From positions 1-54,586 of the IMG/VR virus record IMGVR_UViG_3300042519_001736: 54,586 bases of DNA; one strand, given 5' to 3'. Each line of letters begins with the position of its first letter. Position 1 is the stretch's first letter. Shown piece by piece: positions 1 to 8,763 of the stretch. This DNA comes from a virus. The notes beneath the pieces were generated by a model. That model searched no databases. It had not been told where the DNA came from and saw only the letters and a program-made list of their open reading frames with translations. Position numbers and translations under genes: made by a program.

Positions 1-451
1 CAGGCACGCCTTGCTCGCTCACGATCATCACGTAGTAATTGGCCGTGTTCTCGATGTAGTTGCCGTTGTCCAGGTAGTCCTTGTTGTCGCCTGGCTCTTT
101 GTGAGTCTGGGACAGGATGTCGCTGGTTGCGGGATAAATGTGCACGGGTGCACCGCTGCCTTGGCCACGGGGCATCCACTCGATGTACTGACGCACATAG
201 GCGCAAGGTACGACAGCGATGCCGTGCTTGCCGTCAAACAACTCTCCTGTCACGCTGTTGAGCATCATGCCCGGCAGCGCGCCGTCCATCTCACCCACCT
301 CAGGGCTGGTGCTGGTCAACAGACGCAAAAAGGGCAGTGCATAGTCCTCTTGTGTCATGCCGTCAAAGCCAGCGCCTGCATCTTGCTCCAGGTCGCTCAT
401 AATTGCCAATGCAGTGTTGGTCTCTTGTGCTGCGATTTCGTTTTTAGCCAT
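1..451 (-). CDS. Replication-region phage protein, 3' end cut by window edge
   Basis: Partial gene: the ATG is at 451 and the frame stays open to base 1, giving about 150 residues. The start is preceded by AAGGATCAAGGATC, a usable ribosome site. The protein opens with an acidic, Ala-rich stretch, then a compact region with ALPFLRLLTSTSPEVGEM and GIAVVPCAYVRQYIEW. Proteins of this style occur in the replication operons of aquatic short-tailed phages, where single-strand DNA binding has been suggested. I do not recognise a defined domain, so that role is only a guess. It is the last visible gene of the leftward operon 1345 to 1. Confidence 0.75.
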   Translation of the reverse strand, partial: MAKNEIAAQETNTALAIMSDLEQDAGAGFDGMTQEDYALPFLRLLTSTSPEVGEMDGALPGMMLNSVTGELFDGKHGIAVVPCAYVRQYIEWMPRGQGSGAPVHIYPATSDILSQTHKEPGDNKDYLDNGNYIENTANYYVMIVSEQGVP

Positions 452-468
452 GATCCTTGATCCTTGTT

Positions 469-1023
469 TCAGTTTGATTTGATGATTGCTTTTTGGCCAA
501 TAAATACGCCAAAAAGTTCTGTGTCGACGGGCTGACCCTTCTCGACACGTTCCTTCACCCAGGCCTTGAGGGTCTGGGGTTCTATCTTCTGTGCTTGCTC
601 GGCAGGGTAGCCTTGCTCGCCCAGGAGATTCAGTAGACGAGCAGAGAGCTCGTCTTCACCGCGTCCAAAGCGGACGCTGATGGTGTTCTTGATGATGTCG
701 TCAGACTGGTGGTCGCGCAGCCACTGGTACGCCTCTGCCTGACGTGCTTTGGAGATGCTTGCACCGTAGTACGGCTTAACGTCAATGGACGAGCCGTCTT
801 CCATGACAAACTTTTTCATACCCGTCTCGGCCATGGCCTCGGGGATAGTTTGCTCGGTGAGCTTGCGATACTGCTCGGAGCGTTCCTTGAGAACTTCCTC
901 CATGTCGCTGATCTCTTTCTCCAGCATCTTGGCCCGCTTGGCGAGACCTGCAATGCCAGTGACCTGATCGTCAGATACCTTCAAGGCACCTGCATCATCT
1001 TCAAATAAAGTCGTAAGACTCAT
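469..1023 (-). CDS. Coiled-coil phage protein, weakly Gp157-like
   Basis: 184 residues. The start at 1023 is chosen over an upstream in-frame ATG at 1110 because AAGAAAGGAGAAAGCG lies directly before it. Residues about 20-60 form a charged helix likely to be a coiled coil (KRAKMLEKEISDMEEVLKER). This is followed by IPEAMAETGMKKFVMEDGSS and a beta-rich segment. The order helix, then 'TGMKKF', then a short sheet recalls phage Gp157-type proteins, but the match is loose. It overlaps the upstream gene by 23 bases and is probably translated from the same message. A role in DNA replication or recombination is inferred only from its neighbours. Confidence 0.75.
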   Translation of the reverse strand: MSLTTLFEDDAGALKVSDDQVTGIAGLAKRAKMLEKEISDMEEVLKERSEQYRKLTEQTIPEAMAETGMKKFVMEDGSSIDVKPYYGASISKARQAEAYQWLRDHQSDDIIKNTISVRFGRGEDELSARLLNLLGEQGYPAEQAQKIEPQTLKAWVKERVEKGQPVDTELFGVFIGQKAIIKSN

Positions 1024-1345
1024 CGCTTTCTCCTTTCTTAAACAAATCAACCTCCAGCGGAATGTAGCGTCTTTCACGCTTGTCCCACTTGAGGCACTTA
1101 AAGCGGCCATTATTTTTTGAGGCAGCTACTGCACAGGCGATACCTATGGCAGACGGGTCACCAATGAGGAGCAAGTAGTCCTCATCGGAAAATTTCTCCA
1201 GCTTGCGCTGGATGCGGCGGACTGTTGGCACAACGGAGAAAGCTATCTGCGCATTGGGCGGCAGAATAGTTTCGATCTGGCCATAGTCCAGAGCGCTTGC
1301 AATGTTGTGTTGCGTGGTCTCTGAGACGACGTAAACTTTTGGCAT
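1001..1345 (-). CDS. Small conserved-type phage protein, first gene of leftward operon
   Basis: 114 residues, starting MPKVYVVSETTQHNIASALDYG. The middle has a hydrophobic strand (YLLLIGDPSAIGIACAVAA) that looks like a Rossmann-like beta-alpha unit, and a basic/aromatic C-terminus (KCLKWDKRERRYIPLEVD). No enzyme motif is evident. It is the first gene after the divergent promoter region. Its leader contains AGAAAGAAGAAA, the same purine-rich design found before the island cassettes at 43-48 kb. Its 3' end overlaps the start of the next gene. Function unknown; early expression is inferred from promoter position. Confidence 0.75.
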   Translation of the reverse strand: MPKVYVVSETTQHNIASALDYGQIETILPPNAQIAFSVVPTVRRIQRKLEKFSDEDYLLLIGDPSAIGIACAVAASKNNGRFKCLKWDKRERRYIPLEVDLFKKGESDESYDFI

Positions 1346-1375
1346 TTAATTTCTTCTTTCTGAATCTGAGGGGCC

Positions 1376-1405
1376 AGTGTACACTACATTTTCAGGACTA
1401 TGCAA
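1376..1405 (-). promoter_or_regulatory. sigma70-type promoter for leftward replication genes, over a palindrome
   Basis: On the minus strand: -35 TTGCAT, 18-bp spacer, -10 TACACT. The -10 lies inside the perfect 10-bp palindrome AGTGTACACT (1376-1385). The same palindrome supplies a -10 (TACACT, 1380-1385) for a weaker rightward candidate with -35 TTTCTG at 1357-1362 and a 17-bp spacer. Two opposed promoters sharing one palindrome could give mutually exclusive transcription of the helicase/nuclease pair and the leftward operon. Confidence 0.5.
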
Positions 1406-1428
1406 GCCCTGCCAGAAAGTTAGACATC

Positions 1429-2880
1429 ATGAATCAATTTTTATCGACCTACCCCTTCAAAAACAAGCCGTTTGTCCATCAACAGGCTTATCTCGAGCGC
1501 TTCTGGGAATACCCTGTGGCAGCCCTCTTTGCCGACATGGGCACCGGCAAGAGCTTCATGCTGATCAACAACGTGGCCATGCTCTATGACAAGGGCAAGA
1601 TCAACGGGTTTTTGATTGTGGCCCCCAAGGGCGTTTACCGCAACTGGTTCAACACCGAAATTCCTAAGCACTTACCCGACCACGTTGTCTACCGTATGGC
1701 GATCTGGAATCCGTCGCCGCGCAAGGCCGAGCAGCAGGCCATGGACGAGCTGTTCACCGTCACCGAGGACCTCAAAATCCTGGTGATGAACGTCGAGGCC
1801 TTCAGCACCGCCAAGGGCACGGCCTACGCCAAGCGCTTTTTGCTGGTGCACAACGCCATGATGGCGATCGACGAGAGCACCACCATCAAAACGCACAGCT
1901 CCGCTCGCAGCAAGAACACTGAGAAGGTGGGCCGTGGCGCGCGATACAGGCGCATCCTCACGGGCTCCCCGGTCACCAAGAGCCCGATGGACCTGTACCA
2001 GCAGTGCGCATTCCTGTCTGACGGCTGCCTGAACGTGAGCAGTTTTTATGTGTTCCAGGCCCGCTACTGCGTGACGGTGGAGCGCCAGCTCAACACCCAC
2101 AGTTTCAAGCAAATCGTGGGCTACCGCCGCCTGGACGAGCTCAAAGAAAAACTCGATCGCTTTGCGTTTCGCGTCAAGAAGGAAGAGTGCCTGGACCTGC
2201 CCGACAAGCTTTACGTCAAGCGCGAAGTGGACCTGACGCCTGAGCAGATCAAGGCGTACAACGAGATGAAGGCCTATGCCATGGCCCAGATCGACGGCGG
2301 CCTGGTGAGCACGGTCAACGCCCTCACCCAGCTCATGCGGCTGCACCAGATCGTGTGCGGTCACGCCAAGCTGGACGACGGTACGGTGATTGAGCTGCCC
2401 AACAAGCGGATGGACGAGTTGCTGGCTGTTGTCGAGGAGACGGACGGCAAGATCATCATCTGGGCCAACTACCGCCACGACATCGAGGCCATCAAGCTGG
2501 CCCTGGCCAAAGAGTACGGCATGAACAGCGTGGCCACCTACTACGGGGACACGGTGTCTGAAGAGCGCCAGCGCATCGTTGATGACTTCCAGGATATGAA
2601 CAGCGAGCTGCGGTTCTTCGTTGGCAATCCGAGCACGGGCGGCTACGGTCTGACGCTTACGGCCGCGCACACGATGGTCTACTACAGCAACAGCTTTGAC
2701 CTGGAAAAGCGCCTGCAGTCCGAGGACCGTGCACACCGTATTGGCCAGACCAAGAACGTCACCTACATTGACCTGATCGCCGTGGGCACCGTGGACGAAA
2801 AGATCGTCAAAGCGCTGCGTGCAAAGATCGACATCGCAACCCAGGTGCTGGGAGAGGACTTCAAACAATGGCTCATCTAA
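1429..2880 (+). CDS. SNF2-family DEAD/DEAH-type helicase
   Basis: 483 residues from the ATG at 1429. An upstream in-frame ATG would place the start inside the divergent promoter region, so it is not used. Walker A is ADMGTGKS at about residues 35-42. The Walker B/DEAH equivalent is MAIDEST near 145. Motif III-like RRILTGSPVTKSP is near 178. The second RecA-like half has DGKIIIWANYRHD near 340 and ends with SEDRAHRIGQT near 435, the arginine-finger motif VI typical of SNF2/Rad54-like ATPases. These enzymes translocate on duplex DNA. In phages they accompany replication and recombination. The gene runs opposite to almost everything else and overlaps the downstream nuclease by 13 bases, so the two are probably co-translated. 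Confidence 0.93.
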   Translation: MNQFLSTYPFKNKPFVHQQAYLERFWEYPVAALFADMGTGKSFMLINNVAMLYDKGKINGFLIVAPKGVYRNWFNTEIPKHLPDHVVYRMAIWNPSPRKAEQQAMDELFTVTEDLKILVMNVEAFSTAKGTAYAKRFLLVHNAMMAIDESTTIKTHSSARSKNTEKVGRGARYRRILTGSPVTKSPMDLYQQCAFLSDGCLNVSSFYVFQARYCVTVERQLNTHSFKQIVGYRRLDELKEKLDRFAFRVKKEECLDLPDKLYVKREVDLTPEQIKAYNEMKAYAMAQIDGGLVSTVNALTQLMRLHQIVCGHAKLDDGTVIELPNKRMDELLAVVEETDGKIIIWANYRHDIEAIKLALAKEYGMNSVATYYGDTVSEERQRIVDDFQDMNSELRFFVGNPSTGGYGLTLTAAHTMVYYSNSFDLEKRLQSEDRAHRIGQTKNVTYIDLIAVGTVDEKIVKALRAKIDIATQVLGEDFKQWLI

Positions 2881-3572
2881 TCCCCTGGTCCACGCGCTTT
2901 GACTACAAAAAACTTGAGCGGATTGACGCGCCCACGGGCCGCATGTATGTCTTGGCGGACGGCAGTCGTGTCCCGTCGGTGACAACCATCTTGGACCGCA
3001 CCAAAGACAAGGCTGCGCTCAAGGATTGGGCGGACAGGGTTGGCCAAGCCGAGGCCGATCGGCAGAAGGATCAGGCGTCTTACATCGGCACCTGGATGCA
3101 CACCACACTTGAGTGCATCATCAACGGTCACCTTATGCAGTTTGGCCCGGATTGGCTGGCCATGAAGGGGCACCTGATGGCGTTTACCCTGGCCAACCGG
3201 TACTTCGGTGCGATCTCTGAGATTCACGGCTCGGAGGTGTCACTGCACTACGGCCAGCAGTACGCCGGCTCGACCGATTTGGTGGCCACGTACCGTGGCA
3301 AGCTGGCCATCGTGGACTTCAAGCAGTCGGTCAAGCCCAAGCGCCACGAGCACATCACCGATTACTTCCACCAGCTTGCTGCGTACGCCACCGCACACGA
3401 CTGGATGCACGGCACCGACATTGACTTCGGTGCGGTGCTGATCGCAGTGCAGGATGGCACAACGCAGGAGTTCACCACCACGGGTCGAGAGTGGCGAAAC
3501 TTCAAGACCCAGTGGATGGCAAGGCTTACCTTGGCGCAGGAGGCTGTTGCTGCTGAGAGGCAAGGCCACTGA
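2868..3572 (+). CDS. PD-(D/E)XK exonuclease, RecB/Cas4-like
   Basis: 234 residues. The nuclease core shows GSTDLV near 135, then LAIVDFKQS near 148 (the D-x-K active-site pair), then YFHQLAAYA near 166, the trailing helix Gln/Tyr motif seen in RecB-like and mitochondrial genome-maintenance exonuclease-type nucleases. Such enzymes resect DNA ends for recombination-dependent replication or repair. The start lies inside the 3' end of the helicase gene after GGGAGAGGAC, indicating coupling and a joint helicase-nuclease role. Its last 47 bases overlap the 3' end of the convergent ejection-protein gene. Confidence 0.9.
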   Translation: MAHLIPWSTRFDYKKLERIDAPTGRMYVLADGSRVPSVTTILDRTKDKAALKDWADRVGQAEADRQKDQASYIGTWMHTTLECIINGHLMQFGPDWLAMKGHLMAFTLANRYFGAISEIHGSEVSLHYGQQYAGSTDLVATYRGKLAIVDFKQSVKPKRHEHITDYFHQLAAYATAHDWMHGTDIDFGAVLIAVQDGTTQEFTTTGREWRNFKTQWMARLTLAQEAVAAERQGH

Positions 3573-6500
3573 CGCTGTCAAACGGGAACAGTGACTGCAT
3601 CATGGACCGCGCGTTGGGGCTGGCAGGGGCTGCGCCTGCAGCCCCACCTGTCGCACCGGCCGGGCTAGGGGGCTTAGGTGTGAGGTTGAGGCCCGTGCCC
3701 CGAGTGCTTGGGGCAGGGGCCATTTGACGCAACTGCTGCGCTGCCTGGCCTTGGCTGGCTGGCGCTGGGGCAGGGGAAGGCGCTGGCTCTTCGTAGGTAG
3801 CGTAGTTCAGGCCGGAGGCCAGCAGGTAGCCATGCAGCTGCCGCGCAATCTGAAGCTTGTCTGACTCTGTCCGCCCTTTTTTAAGCAGTAGAGACATGAA
3901 CTCAGGGTCCTGCGCCGCCCTCTCCAGGATAGACACGGTGCTCATGCTGGGCATCTTGTCAAAGATGGAGCGCACGGCCTTGGAGCCTGCGGAAGCCGCG
4001 ATCAGGGAGCCTGGGCCACTAGGAGCTGCGGCAGTACCGATGCGCGCACCAATGACACGCTGCACCAGCTCCTCGACCGCGTCGCTGCCTGGAACGATTT
4101 CGTCCAGCGTGCGACCGCTGGCCATGGACTTTTCAATCCGGATCATTGGATCAGTCAAGCGCTTGAGGCCCTTCATCTCGCTCAAAGTCATCACGCCGTT
4201 GGCACGCATGACGTTGGCAACCGAAGGCAGGTTTGGGCCCAGCGGCTTGAAGAACGCGTCTTCAAAGGCCTGCGGGCTGAGGTTGCCATTAGCGTTTGTG
4301 GCCTTGGTGTACGCGTAATCGTACAGGGACGACTTCAGTCCTCGGATGGCAGCCTCACTCTGGTCCGATTCCTTGACCATCTTAACCAGGTTCTGCATGT
4401 CCCGAACCGGTGTATTACCGTTGAGGATAGTGCCCAATGCAAGGCTGGGACGCTCCGAACCTGCTTTGATGACATTGGCAAAGGCATACTGATCAGCGGC
4501 CCGCTTCATGAGCGCGCTGTTTTCGTTCTGGACCATGCGAAAAGCGTTTTCGGCCTTGACCGTGTCTTTCAAGTCAGCCGTCATCCCCAGCTTGTCCAGC
4601 ATGGGCTTGTTTTCAGCAATGAATTTGTTCAGCCTTGAGGTGACGACACGCGTAACGTCACGTCCGGTCTCCGGATCAAACCGGGTCTCGAGGGCCGCCG
4701 ACGCGCCCATGCGGAGGACGCGCTGCTGTGCATCCGCCAGGGATGCCGCTCCTGCGCGTGAGACGTCAGCTGCGGGCTTGAGCGCGGCAGCTTGTGGGCT
4801 GTCTGCGCCAAAAGTGCGCACTGCGTCGTCGTAGCGCTTGGACATGAACTTCACCGCGCCTTCAACCTCGTTCATGCGCATGGCAGTCACGTCGGCATTG
4901 GCTCCGAAGGCACGGCTCACCAGGATTTCGGCAGGCAGGCGCTCGGCACCGCTTCCCGTCACACCGCCAACTGTGTTGGCAAAGGAACGGGTAAAGACGT
5001 CGTTCAATGATTTGGAGAACTGGCGCGCCTCATCAAACTGAGGGTTTTTAAGTGAGCTCAAGTCCTGCAACATGCCCTCGGCCATCGTGCCGTAGAAGTT
5101 GGCGTTGTTGACGTCGCCCTTCCCGGCAGCTTCGCGAGACATTTTGAGCAGCGTAGATCGGTAGTTCACCAGCTCGTCAACACTTATGGGCTTAGTCTGC
5201 GGCAAGAAGCGCTGTGGAATCTGGCCCGTCTCCATGTACTCCTGCGTCCGTCGACCGGCACTAAATCTCTTTACGGAGTCCTGGTCAACCCCCATAGCAT
5301 CCATGATGTCACGGACAGGCTTTGGGATAGCGGTGTCGTACAGGGCTTGGCCCACGCTGGATGCCCGCTCGGCAAAACTGTTGGCGGTGTTGGTGGGGGC
5401 TATCGAAGGCGCAACGTATTCCTGTCGGGGGATGTACCGAACGATCTCTTTCCCTGTTCGAGGGTCCTCCCCTATTACCACCCTTTCCTTGGTTGTTTTG
5501 AGACTGGGCTTAGTCAAGGAATCTAAGGCACCTTTCCAGAGGCCGCTCTCGTAGTCGCGGGCATCGCGCAGCGCAAGCTCGGTTTGCTCTTTGACGGTGG
5601 CTCCGATGGCCTTTCGTGCCTCAGGGGTGTCTTTGGTGAGCTTGGAAATCTTCAGCGCCGCAATGCGATCAGCGTCTTGCAAACGCCCGTCGAGCATGGA
5701 ATTGAACCGGGCCTCCTGCAGCTGTGCGGCCAAGAACAAGGAGTCCTGAGTACCGATGTCCTTCAATCTGTCCGTCAACATTTGGTAGGCCTGGGAAGCT
5801 TGCCGCCCCTGCTCCCGAGCCCTGCCCAAAAAGTCTTTATTGGTGTTGCCCAGAGCGGACTCCAGCGCGGTCAGCCCTAGGCTATCCGTCTTCTGTGCAG
5901 CAGTGGGCGTGATGCGTTTCCCGCCTGGCACGGACAGCTGGTCGATCGGCATGTCAGCCTCAAGGCGACGGATCAGAGTGGGGATGTCCTCGCCAAACTC
6001 TTCCAGGATCGTGTACAGGCGGTTCGCGGCCCGCGCTTCTCGTGAGCTTGCACTGAAGTTGGTAGCGATCTTTGACAGGCCGTCCATCACGGTCCCCGTC
6101 TGGTTGATCAGGAAGCGGCCGGGGAAAAGGACACCGCCAACGACCTCCCCTGCCATGCGTGTGCCGGGTGCTCCGGGGTCCTCGCTCTCCGCTATTCCGG
6201 CCCCGAGACTTGCACCAAGGGCACCCATGACCTCACTGGTCTTGAACGTCTTGGGATTGCGAACAGCGGCATCGCGAATATCCGTGACAAAACGCCCCAC
6301 GCGGCTGCCTGTCATCGTGGGCAAATAGGGAACGGCTGCCATGAATGGGAGGCTACTGCCACCGGTCTTGCCTGCCTCTCGGTATACCTTTGAAGTGGGG
6401 TCGGTTGGCTCTGGGAAAAAGTCCTTGTAGGCGTCTTCCGCACTCTTGCCTGCGAAGTAGCCGCCGACACCGCCCGCGATCATGCCGCCCACGGCCGCAG

Positions 6501-6738
6501 GACCGCCGAAGGGCAACCCCAATCTCAAGCCGCTGACAGCTCCAGCCACCGTAGGAGAGTCGCTGACAAGTCCTTGGCCCACGCCTTGAACGTACTGGCT
6601 CGCCCGATCCAAAAAACTAGGCTGAGCGGGCTCAAGGCCTTCCGGTACCTGGTCGGCTGCGGAAGTGGTATCAAGCATCCGCATAGCTGGACGCGTAACA
6701 GGCTCTAGCCCCTCAGGAATCTGATCTTTATCGGACAT
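3526..6738 (-). CDS. Large internal virion / DNA-ejection-type protein
   Basis: 1,070 residues, preceded by AAGGGGATTTC. The N-terminus has two copies of a short acidic motif (DQIPEGLEP and DQVPEGLEP). A Gly/Ala-rich, membrane-seeking stretch of about 50 residues follows (AVGGMIAGGVGGYFAGKSAE). Most of the rest is Ala-rich, charged and helical. The C-terminus is Pro/Ala/Gln-rich and ends in a polyglutamine run. There is no catalytic motif. Size, composition and position at the end of the structural block fit a protein packed in the capsid and injected with the DNA. Its stop lies inside the convergent nuclease gene. Confidence 0.75.
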   Translation of the reverse strand: MSDKDQIPEGLEPVTRPAMRMLDTTSAADQVPEGLEPAQPSFLDRASQYVQGVGQGLVSDSPTVAGAVSGLRLGLPFGGPAAVGGMIAGGVGGYFAGKSAEDAYKDFFPEPTDPTSKVYREAGKTGGSSLPFMAAVPYLPTMTGSRVGRFVTDIRDAAVRNPKTFKTSEVMGALGASLGAGIAESEDPGAPGTRMAGEVVGGVLFPGRFLINQTGTVMDGLSKIATNFSASSREARAANRLYTILEEFGEDIPTLIRRLEADMPIDQLSVPGGKRITPTAAQKTDSLGLTALESALGNTNKDFLGRAREQGRQASQAYQMLTDRLKDIGTQDSLFLAAQLQEARFNSMLDGRLQDADRIAALKISKLTKDTPEARKAIGATVKEQTELALRDARDYESGLWKGALDSLTKPSLKTTKERVVIGEDPRTGKEIVRYIPRQEYVAPSIAPTNTANSFAERASSVGQALYDTAIPKPVRDIMDAMGVDQDSVKRFSAGRRTQEYMETGQIPQRFLPQTKPISVDELVNYRSTLLKMSREAAGKGDVNNANFYGTMAEGMLQDLSSLKNPQFDEARQFSKSLNDVFTRSFANTVGGVTGSGAERLPAEILVSRAFGANADVTAMRMNEVEGAVKFMSKRYDDAVRTFGADSPQAAALKPAADVSRAGAASLADAQQRVLRMGASAALETRFDPETGRDVTRVVTSRLNKFIAENKPMLDKLGMTADLKDTVKAENAFRMVQNENSALMKRAADQYAFANVIKAGSERPSLALGTILNGNTPVRDMQNLVKMVKESDQSEAAIRGLKSSLYDYAYTKATNANGNLSPQAFEDAFFKPLGPNLPSVANVMRANGVMTLSEMKGLKRLTDPMIRIEKSMASGRTLDEIVPGSDAVEELVQRVIGARIGTAAAPSGPGSLIAASAGSKAVRSIFDKMPSMSTVSILERAAQDPEFMSLLLKKGRTESDKLQIARQLHGYLLASGLNYATYEEPAPSPAPAPASQGQAAQQLRQMAPAPSTRGTGLNLTPKPPSPAGATGGAAGAAPASPNARSMMQSLFPFDSVSGLASQQQQPPAPR

Positions 6739-6747
6739 GAAATCCCC

Positions 6748-8754
6748 TTAATTGTTTCCTCGTGGTCGGTCAGCAACTCGATAGAGTTGCTTGCCCTGCC
6801 ACAGAACCTCTGTACCAGGAGGGTACAGTCGAATCTCTTCTTGGCTCATCACAACTGGAGGAAGGCCAAGGTTGTCGTATTGCTGGGCGAGAGCCGAGGC
6901 GCGCTGTCGTGCCTTGCCCTTATCAGCAGGTGTCAGGCCAGAGCTCGCAGACCCTTGCTTCTCGTTTTCTGAGATCATGCTACGAAGCGTTGAACCCAGT
7001 GCGATAAGCTTCGTGCCGTATGCGTCGGGGTCCAGCGTAGCGCTTGGAATAATCCCAATCACACCCTTCAACTGCTCCTGTTCCTTTTGGCTGCCTGCCG
7101 TGCTCTTAAGCAAGGACTCCACAACGCGCTCTGCCTGTTGCTTGGCTTGTTGACGTGCCAAGGAAATCTCAGCAAAGGGGTCACCAAGGCCGGGGATACC
7201 GGAGATGACGTCCTTTGCGGCGCTCACTGGCCCAGAAATCTTGTACCTGTCATTCCAAAGAGAAATCTGAGGGGCAGCCTCTGCTTCAGCAGTGCCTGCA
7301 GGAGAAGTGCCTGGCCCGCCCATTGGCAGCGGTGGCACGCTCGGGCCTGAAGAAGCGCTTGGCTGCGGGCCGCCCATCGGCAATGGTGCAACGCCTTGTC
7401 CCGAAGCGGCAGTTCCCCTTGTCAGGATTTGAGGAAGCTCTCTTCTTACTTCTCGATATCCACTGATCATGTTGGTCACGGGGTCCATGATGGGGACCAT
7501 CTTGGGCTCAAGCCACTTATCCTTCGCCAATGAGAAGATTTGTTCCTCCTGCGGTGTGGCAGTGCCGGCTTCAACCTTTGGCCCCAAGGTCACAAACGAA
7601 TTCATGATGCGTCCGTCCAAGCTGTTACCAAACGCATTGGTTGCTGCGCCACCAATCTTCTTGGCTTCAATCTTCGCTTGAGCGCGCAGCACTTCGTTGA
7701 GCAAACTGCCCTTGCGCTTTTCCAGCTCAGCATTTTGAGCTGCGACTTTGTCAACGTCTTTCTCACCTTGCTGCAATGCCAGAGTTTTGATCTGACGATC
7801 AATCTGGGTGATCTGTTCCAGTTGCCGACCCATGGCAGCGGGCAGTGTTCGGGTGGCCCCGGCCAGGCGAGAGATAAAGCTGCCGCGCAATGGTTTACCC
7901 GTCTCGTCGGTGTTTGCAGCAAAGCCAAAGGCCCGTTGTCCGAGGTCAAACAGCATCTGTGCCTGCGTTGTATTCTTGTCCACGGCCAGCATCTTGTTGA
8001 GCAGTGGTAGGCGGGACATCGTCGCTTCTTCAATGCTCGGGGCCCGAACCGGCTGCTGGTTAAGCGTGCCCATGGCCTGCCGCTGAGCAGCGGCCACCAT
8101 TTCGGGAGGAAACATCATAGCGCCGGAGTCAGAAGGGCTTTGTACAGCAGGGGTCACGCCTTCTTCATCCGACCCGTCGCTAAAATTTTGGACGTACCCG
8201 CCCTTGGCCATTGCGATCGGCGCAGAAGGGGGTGCACCCCCACCAAGGGCCGCCGTCAGTTCAGCTATGCCTCCTTGCTGTGGGGGCGGGGGCATGTCTG
8301 CGCCAGGAGGCAGTGGGGGCATGCCCGGAGGGGGCATGCCCATCTCAGCCGGCACCGGAGGCATGCCGGGGGGAGGCATGCCGGGAGCGCCGTCCATCAT
8401 TGGTGGCTGTGGCCCTTGGGCCATGGGCGCTGATTGGGGCAGCGCGCCGATACCGCCACCACCCTGCTTTGCCAGCACAGGCTGTAGCATGGCCAAGACG
8501 GTTTCTGGCGTTTCAGTGGCGGCCTGATAGCCCACCAAGTCAGCCAACTCATCCCGGCGCGCGTCAATAGAGCGCATGTCGCCGCGCAAGTTATTCATCA
8601 AGATTTCCGGCGTATCAGGACGACGCTCCAGCATTTTCTCGGAATCATCGTCCTCGTCATCGCCCTCGTCCTCTTCCGACATTGAGTCCATGAGACCCTG
8701 CATGATGCCGACGTTTTCGACATCGTCATCCATTGCCTTCATTTTTTTGTTCAT
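6748..8754 (-). CDS. Structural protein with Pro/Met/Gly-rich linker, ejection-type
   Basis: 668 residues, preceded by AAGAGGTCACT. The N-terminus is very acidic (SMSEEDEGDDEDDDSEKM). Residues about 110-170 form a Met-Pro-Gly linker with repeated GMPPPGMPP units. A short motif AKGGYVQNFSDGSDEEGVTP follows; similar 'GGY..F.DG' pieces occur in virion proteins of environmental short-tailed phages. The central third is helical and Gln-rich. The gene sits 9 bases upstream of the 1,070-residue protein, so the two are probably made together and may assemble together. Function is assigned from context only. Confidence 0.75.
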   Translation of the reverse strand: MNKKMKAMDDDVENVGIMQGLMDSMSEEDEGDDEDDDSEKMLERRPDTPEILMNNLRGDMRSIDARRDELADLVGYQAATETPETVLAMLQPVLAKQGGGGIGALPQSAPMAQGPQPPMMDGAPGMPPPGMPPVPAEMGMPPPGMPPLPPGADMPPPPQQGGIAELTAALGGGAPPSAPIAMAKGGYVQNFSDGSDEEGVTPAVQSPSDSGAMMFPPEMVAAAQRQAMGTLNQQPVRAPSIEEATMSRLPLLNKMLAVDKNTTQAQMLFDLGQRAFGFAANTDETGKPLRGSFISRLAGATRTLPAAMGRQLEQITQIDRQIKTLALQQGEKDVDKVAAQNAELEKRKGSLLNEVLRAQAKIEAKKIGGAATNAFGNSLDGRIMNSFVTLGPKVEAGTATPQEEQIFSLAKDKWLEPKMVPIMDPVTNMISGYREVRRELPQILTRGTAASGQGVAPLPMGGPQPSASSGPSVPPLPMGGPGTSPAGTAEAEAAPQISLWNDRYKISGPVSAAKDVISGIPGLGDPFAEISLARQQAKQQAERVVESLLKSTAGSQKEQEQLKGVIGIIPSATLDPDAYGTKLIALGSTLRSMISENEKQGSASSGLTPADKGKARQRASALAQQYDNLGLPPVVMSQEEIRLYPPGTEVLWQGKQLYRVADRPRGNN

Positions 8755-8763
8755 AGTGACCTC

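Noticed and set aside
1672-2985. 437-residue open frame opposite the helicase
   Set aside because: Mirror frame of a clear helicase gene; His/Val/Leu-rich composition is typical of antisense GC-rich frames and there is no ribosome site.
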